A stretch of DNA of 64,000 nt from Lojkania enalia. Taxonomy: Eukaryota > Ascomycota > Dothideomycetes > Pleosporales. Position numbers and translations under genes: made by a program. Shown here piece by piece: positions 44,833 to 56,563 of the stretch (position 1 is its first letter; each line of letters starts with the position of its first letter). The stretch spans positions 48,798 through 112,797 of the forward strand of contig ML986743.1 in the NCBI GenBank assembly GCA_010094045.1, given 5' to 3'. The notes under the pieces were generated by a model, which was given only the letters and a program-made list of their open reading frames with translations, searched no databases and was not told the DNA's origin.

Positions 44833-45680
44833 TTGCTTGCTTACATACATTACGCGCGTTGCGGAGCTTGTGCGAGCTTCGCGGAGCTGTGCGGATATGG
44901 AATGTGAGGAGAAACGGTTAGAGAGGGATTAATGAATACTTTGCGGATGACGATGGTGATGGGGGTCCAGCAAGCTGTCGACATGCCACTTGAATTTGAC
45001 ACTTCGCCCAAAAAAGAGCCATCCACACCAACATGAATCAAATATCAAAAAGATAGGCAGTCTGTAGGGTGACACAATTCTCACCCGCCACCACATCACA
45101 TAACTTCTGACTATAGCAATACTCTTGGATAAGATGTTATCAAGCATTTCCATCTATAATACAGATCCCTCCAAAATACTATGCCAGGCTGAAACATACT
45201 CAGATATTTGCATTATTCACAACGCTCTCAGACAAAGACAAGCCAAGCTCCTCGTTCGGTTCAATCTGCATTGCACCCAACGAGCTCTACAACACGCATG
45301 CTCCAGACCACCAAACTTTTTCGCTGCACGCATGCTACAACGCTTGACAACACATCGGAATTCTAACCCACCTGTAATGCAGTAGCATAGCAGGATGATC
45401 GAAACCAGAACTTAAAAAGCAAAAGGGTAATAAACGCAGTAAAGGAAAGAAGAAGAAAAAAAAAAAAACGGGTTCGTGCCAGTCATAACCGGATACCCAT
45501 CCCCGTATACCCCAATGTACCACCCAAGAAGTAGCAAGACCGCATATATTCAATGCGACATGGTAAGAGATGCTGAAGAAGAAACAAATCTAACAGAGTT
45601 AAACTGAGTAAACAAAGGGAAATGGCGATCTCTATAAGTCCAGCCGTCATTTTGGCCTATGTCGAAAGAAATATGGCAAA

Positions 45681-48051
45681 CTAGTAGTGGTTAGCAGCGA
45701 TGAGCTGCGGAGGTGGCCCCATAGTACCCATAGGCATGGGTCCAGGAATATCGGAGATAGACGCCGGAATGTTGAGGGTAGGGGCGAGGTAATCATTTCC
45801 GGACTCGGGTGACTCCTCCTCGAGCGAATGCAAGTTCTCATCCTCGTTCTCGAGGTCTTCCTCATCAAAGCTGCTTAGCGGTTCGCCATCTTGACGTGGC
45901 TCATGTGTACGACGGTGCCTGGTGGATACCGATTAGCACTTTAAATTTAGCAAGAAACACCGAGGTAACTTACTGGGCGAGATTGTCAGATCGAGAGAAG
46001 GCCTTGTTGCATAGAGGGCAAACATAGGGCCGTTCTTGTGTGTGAGTGCGCACGTGCCTAAGCGCCTGGTCAGCGGCTATAAAATGGTTATACCAAAGTC
46101 CAAGCGCTTACCTCTTTAGGTGCTCCAGCCTCTTAAATAGCCTACCACATGTCGGAATAGGACAGGAATGCGACTTCTGCGGGTAGGGGCCTATTTCCAT
46201 CATGGTGGCGCTCCTGGCGCGGCGGAAAACCCCCGGGGCGGCTGCAGTGCGCGCCACGGCGCTATGCTGCAGAGGATTCTCAAATACATCGCCATTGACT
46301 AGGTTGTTGAGATCGTCCTGCGGCAAGACACCGGTTTGCTGTGGTGGGCTGTCCTCCACAGTTTGCAGCGGGGTACCGTGCCGTGAGATGTTTACAACCG
46401 GCTTCGATTCCGGAATAGGAGGGAAGGGGTTGCCTCCGTTCGCGCTCTCTGGCGAGTTGTGGTTCGACTCATCGCCCTCGGGAACAGGCATAACGGAACT
46501 AGACATTGATCGCCTCAAGTCACTGGGACGGTGAACTTGGTGAGCGCCTCCGGTGGCAGTGACTGCAGCACTAACACCAGTGGACAATGAAGAACGCCGC
46601 CTCCTTTGTTTGTAAGTAGGAGAGCCCTCAATGACCGAGTAGACATTTCCAGGAGCGAATGGTCGTGTTACACTCGAGAAGCCTGGGCCCATCAAGTTCG
46701 ACGGAGGAATGTTCATTAGGGGGTTGAAGCTGGTGGAAACGCCGAGCTCGGGAATGGCGCTGTACAGACCTGTATCCTCATTGGCAATGTATGCGGGCTC
46801 AGCACCGAGGCCAATCTGGTGCTGAGGAGGAGTAAGGGGCTCAAAGGACATGCCGCGAGTGCTGTAGTCCTCGTAGTGAGAGGAAACAAATGAAGGGGCA
46901 GGAGAGTACTCCATGTATGCAGGCATTGAGCTGTGGCGCTGGTGAACCTGTGAAAGAGGGATGCCATTGCGGTCGTATTGCACCTGGCTACCAAAGTCAC
47001 GTTCCCGGCTCTTGACGACGGTGTTGCCCATGCTAGGAGCCATTGACATCTGGTTGAATTGTCCCATCTGTCCTAGAGTGTCCTCTTGTACGGGTGCGGG
47101 CATCGCCTGCGGTACCATGGCTGGTGGCGGCATCGAGTCAATGGCGCGCATTACCGGCGATGTTGACTGGGAGTAACTCTGGACATTGTTGTTGAACGAA
47201 GACGAGTTTGTCTGCTGAGCCTTGGTGAGCTGCTCAAAGAGCGATTGCGACGAGTCGAACTCAAAGGAGAGTGCGGGCTCATTCACGGCGACGGTGGTCG
47301 CATCTTGGCCCATCTTCTCCCTCTTGAGATCGCGCTCCAGGGCATCGAGGAACAATCGGTCGTGCGGCACGCTGTACCAGTAGAAGACCTTCTGCTTCTT
47401 TTGCGTTCGGATGCAGTTGTTTTTGTAGAGGAAGTCTAGGAAAGCACTCTTGGGCTCCTCGAGGGATGCGTCGGTGCCCGACTTCAGATTGCGCAGATCT
47501 GAGAAGATGCCCTCCTCAAACTTCTTCGAGTTCTTGACGGGCCGGCCAAAGGCCTGGAACCTGAATGTGAGGCATCGCACAATGTCGGTGCCTGAAATGT
47601 GGAAGAGGTTGTTCCTGATTGTTTGTTAGCCAGCGAAAACTGGAAAAGGCGGTCGGGCTGCGGAATGCACTCACCATAGCACACACGAGACATATTCGCC
47701 GGTGGGCAATAAGAACCTGCGAATATACTGGTCGGGCTGCCAGTCGACGGGTGCCGATATAAGAAAATACTTTACTACTAGGCGTTAGTAGGCGCTCACA
47801 GCGGGTCTCAAACGATGTCGATGGTGATGGCGACAATGAATGAAGGTTGACGATGATGATGCGCAGTCGAGACAATATGCGCTTTGGCATTGCCATGTAT
47901 TTGGAAGGTACGTACAATTGTCGACCTGCTGGAGGGCCACGAGGCTGTCTGGCGGCAGGCTTTGCTGAGCATCCTGATCTAATAAGAAGGTTTCGGGCGC
48001 AACAGATCGTGACTGAGGCGGAGGCATAGCGGCATGAGCGCTGGAGTACAT
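45681..48051 (-). CDS. STE12: Transcription factor Ste12, filamentous-fungus type
   Basis: Nuclear factor downstream of the pheromone/invasion MAP kinase (Fus3/Kss1 type), controlling mating, fusion and host penetration. Exons 47916-48051, 47675-47774, 46112-47614, 45974-46057 and 45681-45918 join in phase to 686 residues, the usual length. ATG at 48051 (MYSSAHAAM) is chosen; a GTG five codons upstream is unlikely. The STE homeodomain-like region spans about residues 45-160 ([70 protein letters not shown]). Two C2H2 fingers sit at about 562-610 ([40 protein letters not shown]), split by introns 3 and 4, followed by an acidic tail. The two fingers are absent from yeast Ste12 but standard in Pezizomycotina. 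Intron 4 falls inside finger 2, a position reported to be alternatively spliced in some plant pathogens. Confidence 0.97.
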
Positions 48052-48710
48052 GTTGCGCTGCAACACGACTCTCTATTCAGACCGTGTTTTGCAGTATCAA
48101 ATGTCAGACGAGGCTCAGCGATAGAATGGTGCAACGAGACGGATAAGGGTCAGCGAAGGGTCCTGCCGGGAGGAAATAATATAACGTGAAGCGTAAAGCG
48201 AAGGAAAAGGGCCAGCGATGGTTTGAGATATGATAAAGGAAGAGAAACGTATCGAGGGCCTGCCTCGGAAGCTTGAGCAGTCTCGACGTCGAGCAGACTG
48301 GGCCGCGAGAATGTTAGGGCTTGGGGACACACGAAACGCAGAGCTGAGGGGGAAGAGCAGAGCTTTAGGTGTCTGAGGGTTTGTGAAACAGGAGTTAGTC
48401 GTTTTGGAATAATCTATTTCTGGCCGGGCGCCCAAGTCAGCGCACTACGGAGCCCTGGCCAGCAGCGAGCGAGCGCGAGGGCGGCCGGTGCGGGCACCAG
48501 CGAATGGGGAAGCCGACGACACGAAGCGCTCCCTGTCAGCCAAGCGCCCGACGACGACTCGCATAGCCAGCGCCGGACGGCCTGGGCGTTGCTGGTCGCT
48601 GGCGTGTGCTAGGGTGTGCTGCTGGGGTGGGTGGGCCGCGAGTAGTGGTCCATGGCCGGCAGCCTGCACGCGCCGCGGCAGTAGCAGCAGAGGGATGAAT
48701 GATGAATGGT

Positions 48711-48733
48711 GGAGGGAGGGGAGGGGAGGGGAC
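48711..48733 (+). repeat. G-run cluster able to form a G-quadruplex
   Basis: Four runs of three to four G separated by single A, about 660 bp upstream of the STE12 ATG. It lies on the strand opposite the STE12 mRNA, so an effect would be at DNA level. Confidence 0.6.
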
Positions 48734-51700
48734 GCGGGCAACAACAGTGACCACGGTGGTTGGCGATGGGGGAGGCTTGGTGTTGAGAGGAGAGTCTGCG
48801 ATAGCAGGGCCCAGTGCGCCTGCCCGCGTTGGGATTGGGGACGACGATATGGGAAGGGGACAGGGCAGGCGCGATCAAGGTGGTGCTAGACCGCAACTGC
48901 CTGCTGAGTGCTGAGGTTGGGTTGCGCCTGCCCCGCCCCGTGCCTGCTGAAATGTCCTTCATCGCTCCTTCCTCCTCCAAGTCCACCCACCGCGGTGATG
49001 CCTGCTCGCGGGGGATGAAGGAGCAGCCCCAAGAGCCAGTCGCCGCCGGCATCGCGCTTCCAGCAGCCGGCAGACGAGGCCCACCAGATCGCCCTAGAAC
49101 GTCCACTTACACCCTTCCCAGGTTTGCCGGCTGGGGGGAACCCGTAAGAGACTACAGTAATTACTGGAGAGGGAGAGAGGAGAGAGAGAGAGTCAGTCCA
49201 AAAGTCTGTGTGTGTATGTGGCAGCAGCATTTCCAAGCACCGTCACACCGTCACGCCGTGCCCCCATTCCCAGCGCCACCGCTGCCACCATGCATACATA
49301 TGGACATACTGTACCTTTGCAATCGTTGTGTCGCAGTGCGATGCACAGCGGGTGGAGGCCAGCAGTGCCTCTCGCCAGACTCACGCTCCCACATCCCACC
49401 AGGTGTGCGCTGCTGCCCGTGGAGATGTTGTGCTACTCTACATAGTCTAGCCCAGAGACGCCGCGGCGCAGGCTGTCGTTTGTGGTTAACCACCAGCGCC
49501 CATCCTGTCTTCTCCTTGCACGGCGTGCCGCATCCCTCCACCACGAGTCTGCAAGCGAGATGCCGTCGGCAGTGTGCCTGTGCCATGCAATAACAATATG
49601 GAAGACCGAGTGACATTCCAAGTAGTCCCGCCCGTTGACTACTACCAGCCGTCATCGATCGTCGCTGCACCTCGCTGATGCCCACATGCTGGCTCGAGAA
49701 GGAGGAACGAGCATGCAAACGGCGAGATCCGGGGCTCCCGTCGCGCCATTTCATTTCTTCCAGTCCGCATCGTCGGCTAGGGAGCGTCCTGCAACTGCCC
49801 ATCTCGTCCATCCGAGGACCTGTCCTCGCCAGCGGACATAACCAAACCCCTCACGGCCCTCAATGCGGCTCACCGTTCGGACGGACTCGTCCCCTCTGAG
49901 CGCTCTCTTCGGGCGAACTGGACGCATTGTGGCTATATCCTCCGCCATTGAACCCCCCCATTCACCCCTTTTGCCACGCCACTGTTGCTGAGCCTTTCCG
50001 TATGTACTCATTACTAAGATTCCACAAAATAATATCACAATCACTGCAACCCATCGTCGTCTCCACTCGACTAGTCGTCATGATAGGCTCAAATTCCGAG
50101 GATTCTCCAGGATCGAGAGAAGGGAGCCCGCCGCCTCTGCAGCACGCAGGAACATCCGCACCGAGGTTGATGACGGCTGCAAGCTTTGGCAAAAGCGGAG
50201 CGCAGCATCACACAGGCATGAGATTGTGATCCCGCCTGCGTTCTCAAGCATCGTGCTGTGGCTGATCAACAAACTGGAGCGTGAAATGTGGGCACCGTGC
50301 ATCGATTAGACGCAGGAACCAGGCAAAGAAGCACTGGCGCCAGGTTTGATCTCCATCCTGAAACAGCCTCCACCCCTCTGCGAGGGACGACGCTGCGGCT
50401 TTTCCCTCGATAACGCAATCAGCGGCTCCGAGATCCCTCTATCTTGAATCTCCAGGCGTCTGAGGACTCTGTTCCTCTCCGGACGTTTGATAGTATCCAT
50501 GAGGCCTTTGTGAATACCGCGGACCGCCTGCTCCGGCGTTACGCTCTGATGCCGAGCACCAACGAGAAGTGGAGGACGCCGTTTCAGACTTCCTCTTTGG
50601 CCAAGGTAGTGCCCTGGCCGTTTTTCTCCCGCCTTGGCTGGTCCCACCGACGTCAGCTCAGCGAATGACAGGCCCCGGCGCAATCCTATCGCAGCGCTTA
50701 ACCCAGAGCGTCAACGCTATCTAGAATGGGCCCTCTCGCAGTCGCCTGCCGTCTTTATGCGCAAGACAGCACTGGACATCACAACCGCAATTTCCATCTG
50801 CATTGCTCCGCCATGGAAAAATGCGCGCGCTCCCAATGGCGTTGCACGACAAAGGCGGGACTGATAGGGCTGGAGCAGCCCTCAAGTAGCCGCCAGGCCA
50901 AAGCAAAGTGCACGTCAGGGACGGTGATCAAGACTGGCACCAAAGTCAGGTGCGGCCGGGCGGTCGAGCCACCCGACTTACCCAACGGCCGGTGTCTTTG
51001 ATAAAAACAATTAATAATGGCAATTTTGGATGAAGCCGCCTCAAAGCCGTGCAGTCTGGAAAGAGCCCGAGAGCCAGCAAAAGGCTGTTCTTAGGTGTGA
51101 CAGGCTCCTGAGACACTTGCACTATCCGCCAATGGCGCGGACCGAGCTGTTTCCCAAACAAAACTCCGCAGTCACAATAGAAGAAACCGCGTTTGTGATG
51201 CTGGAATTGGATCTCCACATCCCTCGGAGGAAACGTCTTTTTGGGATGAGCAAAGACTGTCGTACCTGCGTTAGCCGACGGGGAGTGGAACTCCTGAAAC
51301 TCGTGCGGACCTCCTTGGCGGCCGGAACGAGACATCAAGGCCAAAAGCATGTCCTCGCTTAGACAGCTTCTCTGTGCATGAGGCCGCTAAGGGTAAACAG
51401 CTGCTGGACCGTTATCGAGCCTATTCTTCTTCTGTGGGAAAACCAAGTAATGGCTCAATAATGTGGCGGGAACGTTCCTAAGATCGGCTGCTGGAAAGCC
51501 ATTAGGCGAAAGCATAGTCATGTACCTGCAGCAATGGCTGAAAGTATTGCCAAAAGGCACCTCCGCGAGGCTGCCACATTGCGCAACATTGATAATGGTA
51601 AACATTGGGCCGACAAGGCCAAGAGTCCGTAGAAGAGCAACTAGCTAGCAAGTTTAGCCGCATCGCTGAAAGCATTTTCTCAAATCAAGACTCCGGAAAC

Positions 51701-53837
51701 TCAGGTCCAGCCATCTTATCTCAGCAAGTATTGCCCTCCCCAAATAGTTTCACACGATCCTCGAAGCAAGAACAAGCGATGGGGAGTTGCACCGTTCAGA
51801 GTTACTTTCCTTCTCTCATCATGCAGTTGCGTTAATGCCGAAGTTCTTGGTAGTTGATCATCCTGACTCTTGAGTTCAAATCTTGTCCCAATACTCAGCC
51901 ACCTCCAATAAATCCTAAGGGTGCGAATAGGCGCAGCAGCTTATCCAGACCGGATAAGGAGCAATATGAGGCACGGCCGCGGGTCGTGTTTGATGTCCAT
52001 GATCTACTCCCGCTGTATCAGATTCGAAGGCCGTGTATCAGACCAAGCGGGAGTTTCAGATTGATTCCTCGCTTGAGCCTTGCAGAGATTCCCATGACTT
52101 CGCAGCTTGCATACTAAGGATGCGGGGGCTCGATCTGAGCTATTGCAAAATGTGAGCATGAGAATTCCTTGTCTGAGTGTGTGATGTCTTCGAAATCCCC
52201 CAAGATTAATATGGCTAGCCTGACTGGGGGGCTAAATAGTGATAACTTTAATTACCTAAAATTCTTCCGAAAGGGTTGGAAATGCCCTTTAGACTATATC
52301 AAATGCCCCTAGCAACGCTTGTCATGACTAACTCGATGTCGAGCACCTTGTGCTAAAATCCATTAAACTTTCAATGCTCAAGGATGAATAAAGTTCCTTG
52401 GCAGAAAATCGATCGCTTACAAGTGTGCGCGGGCTCTCAGATCGTGGAGATAGTCAGTGTTTGGCGTACAATATCATAAGAACGTATAATTGCCAATGTC
52501 CAATGACTGGCTTTACAGGGAAAGTCTTTGAACGTAACGCTCTAGATTCTCAAATGTAGGATATGTCAGCAAGTCCAGTACACTAGGGAGTCATCGCGGC
52601 CTCCCAGCCTACCATTTGGAAAGAGATTGCTTGCATAGTCTTCCTATGTTTGGACTTTGAACGAGGAGTTCTCCACTATAATAATATCTTGTCCCAGCGC
52701 TAAAGCCCCTGTGAAAGAGCTCAATCGCAGGTTAATTCCACAGTGATCCTATTTGGAATCCCGAGCGTACTCTGTCACGGTTCCTTGAACTTGGTACCGA
52801 CTCTTTGAGTCGCCACGCTGAAGTATAATGTTAAAGAAAGCTCGAGACTTCTTGCTTTGCCTAACTCATGCCTATGATGCATATGGGTCTGTACCTGCAC
52901 CAGGAATTCTCCAGAATCGGTCGGACATTGAAACTCTTGGATAGCTGCTATGAAGGAGGCTACATGGTGAGCCCGCGGACCCGAACGTGGAGCTGTCTGC
53001 ATGCCTGAGAGAATGACGATTGGTTTCCTGACATCGTAACACTACAGCCAATGTCATGCTGTGTGATCGGAACAGAACCTTGATGAAACTCTAGAAATAA
53101 TTTGTAAGAACTATGCGAGCTCGATGTTCTAGGCAGTCGAAAAAATGGAAACACCGTAATTGGAGAACTGACGAAGCGCGCAGGCTTCTGGAGTGCAAAG
53201 ATCTCAAAATTGCAAGCCGTCTCTGCGTCTGATTCATGCCATTCGAAAAATGGTCGATCATCAAGAGTCGATGTTATGGCGTAGCTTCCTTATGTTTAAT
53301 AGTAAGTGCTTCTACTAGAATGATGTCAAATGACACCTTTCGCTAGTCGATGTGTTCATGGAGGATTGTTTGCGATCAACAGCAGCAATCATAAATGGAT
53401 GGGTAATTGTACTCTACGAATCAGTACGATATACACATAGCATATGAGATGTGCAAGGAGCGCAGCCTAGGCCATAATTGCCCCTAGTATTAAGAGTGTG
53501 CTGACTAATATCTTGGCAAGCAAATGACCGCCACCCAACATCCGGCCCTAACTCAAGGGTGCACCAGAAATCAACACATGGGCCTTCGGTCTCGATAGCA
53601 ACTTCCAATGGCGGGGGTTGCATTACCTCCAGCTAATCTCCAACTCATACTCTCCCCTGGTTTTAAGCTCCGAGCTATCTCCCACCTTCCTAGGATCCGA
53701 CAAACTTTTCCAGGGAGTAGCTCACGTGCCTCCAGTTTCTGGGCACGCTCGGCAGGAACAAGACATTGCGTTCATCCCTCAAGTGGTCCGGCTCACTGGA
53801 GATATGCAATTAGAGAGCGTGTGTTATTCAGCACATC

Positions 53838-53869
53838 CGGTGTGCGGGGAATAGAACCCCGTGATACCG
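53838..53869. other. Hairpin resembling a tRNA T-arm
   Basis: CGGT...CGGGG AATAGAA CCCCG...ACCG: a 5-bp stem with a 7-nt loop plus an outer 4-bp pairing. Read on the minus strand the inner part looks like a T-arm (CGGGG TTCTATT CCCCG), with one change from the TTCGATT loop. No matching acceptor, D or anticodon arm was found, so at most a relic. Confidence 0.4.
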
Positions 53870-54515
53870 ACAAGGAGCCTTCGTCAGCAGGAAAGACTAA
53901 GCAAGAAGTGAGTCAAGATTTTTAGTTCTGTTAAACATTTATTCTTCTATTTTATATCAGTCCTTGTATGTTTCTTGTTTTCCTTGCATTCTCTCCAGTA
54001 AATACCATGTCTATTTCATTTCCTTAACGATACATCATCCTTCACTACAAAAGAGGATGCGAAGTCCATAAGTGCTTTTCTCCCGGCAAGCAAATACAAA
54101 TATTTCACTTTCTATCAGTACTACATTGGCGCTTTAGCATCAACGTTCCCTGCCTCTGTATTGAGTTAAGTCGGCTACGAGGGCTACGCTATATCACACT
54201 CATATCAGCACATAATCCTGAATCCACCCCCTGCACAATAATTTTATATTTCGCATACTTATAGACTTCATCTTTCACATTGTTACAAATATACCTCATA
54301 CATTAAATGTTTCTGCACAGAGCCAGGCTTTTCTCTTCCATTATTCCTGTTTCAAAAGCCTTGATTTGATCATCCATCAATCTTCCAAAGTCAGGTCCTA
54401 CTTTGCACTACTTTTGCCTTTCTCTCATTTTCTCAGATTCTACCCTCAAATCCATCCACTATTAGAACTAGATTCATTGCTACGCTACCTGATTTGTGTT
54501 GGGTTTGGAAAAGCA

Positions 54516-54588
54516 ATTTAATTTAATTTAATTTTATTTATTTTATTTTATTTTATTTTATTTTATTTTATTTTATTTTATTTTTTTT
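54516..54588. repeat. (TTTTA)n / (TTTAA)n microsatellite
   Basis: About 70 bp of TTTTA units, preceded by three TTTAA units, 110-210 bp upstream of the cardiolipin synthase coding frame. Confidence 0.95.
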
Positions 54589-54695
54589 GGGTTTCAGCAT
54601 TGATATTATCTGGCTGTTTGTACTCTTTACATCTCAAAGCCGCGATTGAGGTTGAAACCGAGCCAAGGGGTTGTGACTTATTTTTAATATTCTAG

Positions 54696-55674
54696 CTATG
54701 TCATAAACTTATTTCGTGACTGTCGATTGCCTAATTACCATCGCCGCCTATCTCGTAACCCTACTAACACCTTCCAGGCATCTACTAAATCAAATTTACC
54801 ACCCAAAGCCCGTCTTTCTCCCTCGGCACTCACCTCGACTTTAAAAGCTAAGCTCGCGCCTCTCCGCCATGAAAATATCTACACCCTGCCAAACATACTA
54901 ACATTCTCTCGCCTCATCGCTACCCCACTAATCGGCTACTTCATCATCCACAACCACCACCTCTACGCCTTCTCGCTTTTCATGTATGCCGGCATATCCG
55001 ATCTTCTCGACGGGTGGATAGCTCGGAAATGGAAGCTCCAAACAGTTGTCGGTAGCGTAGTCGATCCCATGGCCGACAAAGCTCTCATGACCACTCTCGT
55101 CGGATGTCTGGCCGTCAACGGAAGCCTGTCCGTGCCCCTCGCAACACTCATTCTGGGCAGAGATGTCAGTCTCGCGATCGCGGCTATCTACTACCGATAT
55201 GCAAGTCTCCCCGCACCAAAGACTTTGGCTAGGTACTGGGATTTCTCGCTTCCGAGTGCGGAGGTCCATCCTACTACGATCAGCAAGTTCAATACTTTTC
55301 TTCAACTGGGTCTCATTGGTACGATGATGTGTGTGGGCCTCTTGCACGACCCATCAGCCATTAATTCGGTTGCTGGCGGCTATTTGACGGGTGTCCAAGA
55401 GATTTTGGGAGGACCGGAACGTGTGGGGAGCTTGGTGACGAGCATGCAAGTTGTAGTAGCTACGACGACGATCTGGAGTGGCTTGAGCTATGCATGGTTA
55501 AAGAGTGCGGTCACGATTTTGGGCCATGATGAGGCGTTAAAGAGGAAGCAAGGGTTTAGAGGCAGGATGATTGTTGGGGGCTGTTTTGGAGCTGTAATCA
55601 TTGCAGCTGTGGGCCTAGCTTGGAGGGATTGGCTGAAGGGAGAGGAGGAGGCCATGGAGGAGTCCCACGATTGA
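54696..55674 (+). CDS. CRD1: Cardiolipin synthase (CDP-alcohol phosphatidyltransferase), 5' exon unresolved
   Basis: Joins CDP-diacylglycerol to phosphatidylglycerol in the mitochondrial inner membrane. The frame carries the full CDP-alcohol signature DGWIARKWKLQ..G...D...D (about residues 93-115 from 54727), after ENIYTLPNILTFSRL, with membrane helices before and after. No ATG exists in frame between the upstream stop at 54685 and the conserved core; the first codons would be TTG 54727. An acceptor TTCTAG at 54690-54695 suggests an upstream exon. A candidate is ATG 54307 (MFLHRARLFSSIIP), which looks like a mitochondrial presequence, but I found no donor in the right phase (two bases must be carried over). 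The 3' end is clear. Confidence 0.88.
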
Positions 55675-56563
55675 AATGTGCTGGTGGCCGAGGGCTATTG
55701 GCGGTGCGTGTTGGACGGAGGATATCGGGCTAAGTCTCATATTAGCATCGGGTTGCGTGAGTATATTTGTATTATATTGCACTGGTCTTCCGGCATGATT
55801 TCCTGTATGTGTTAGTAATATATCCATTCTATGTCTAATTATATCAAACACGAACTCGTACCAAGTATTACTTCCTCTTGCAAGTGGGAAATGCCTCATA
55901 TAGAATCCGTATGAGAAAGTCTTTCCCAAACAAGGTCAAAGCATAATCGTTTCGTTGACACTTAAATGACTGAGTGCTTGCGATGATGCTGTATTAGTGG
56001 TCTTGGGTTATAGCACGAATTTTAGTTCTCTTGTAACGAGTCCCAATTATATAAGCCTACTAATAGTCAGTTTCATGAATTGGGTTCCTTTGCTTTACTA
56101 CTTTCTGTTTTGGACGTGGCTTTTACCCCATCGATCAGAAGGCGTCCGTTGCATTGCATACAGAGCTTCACTTGGAAGGAGACAACCTGAGCGGCGCGAG
56201 CGGGTAGTATGTACCGGCTTCAAGACCCCAAGGCCTGGTTTCTCATCCTTGCAGTTCCTTGTCATTCTCTCCATGAGAACGAAGCTTAAAGAAAACACAA
56301 ATTCTCGTGGGAGCGCGATATTGAGATGATTATGGAGAAATGAAATTTGAGCATAGAGCATAGAGCATAGCTGCGTGCGTTGATAGTTGCTATCGCTAAT
56401 GGACAGTTATTGCACATATATTTTACATTTTCCCATCTATCAATCCCCAGATCAAACCGAACCAAACCAAGCCCCATAAACTCCATTACCAAGCAAAATA
56501 CTTATATCATTTATACCATAGATCTCCAACTCCAGTAATGCATCCCACTACCCTCTAAACAAC
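55675..56563. other. Convergent intergenic region
   Basis: About 890 bp between the 3' ends of the cardiolipin synthase and MTO1 genes; no gene seen. Short GCATAGA direct repeats occur at 56351-56368. Confidence 0.45.

Larger units (their letters stand above)
44073..45680. other. Convergent intergenic region with simple sequence
   Basis: 1.6 kb between the CDF and STE12 3' ends, C-rich in 44300-44640, with no credible gene; long frames here are produced by the C-rich composition. Confidence 0.5.
48052..54306. other. Long gene-poor region upstream of STE12
   Basis: About 6.25 kb without a recognisable protein gene. 48.4-50 kb is G/C-rich with low-complexity tracts; 50-52 kb is balanced; 52-54.3 kb is A/T-richer. 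Frames up to 259 codons occur on both strands but overlap each other and have compositions expected of G/C-rich non-coding DNA. It probably holds a long STE12 leader and control region, and perhaps non-coding RNA genes. Confidence 0.5.

Noticed and set aside
44189..44921. Overlapping plus-strand frames of 149 and 209 codons
   Set aside because: Both arise from C-rich low-complexity DNA between convergent genes; Pro/His/Thr-dominated translations with no domain.
48488..49811. Frames up to 259 codons on both strands in G/C-rich DNA
   Set aside because: Several long frames overlap in opposite directions, as expected when stops are rare in G/C-rich sequence; none shows family motifs or splice structure.
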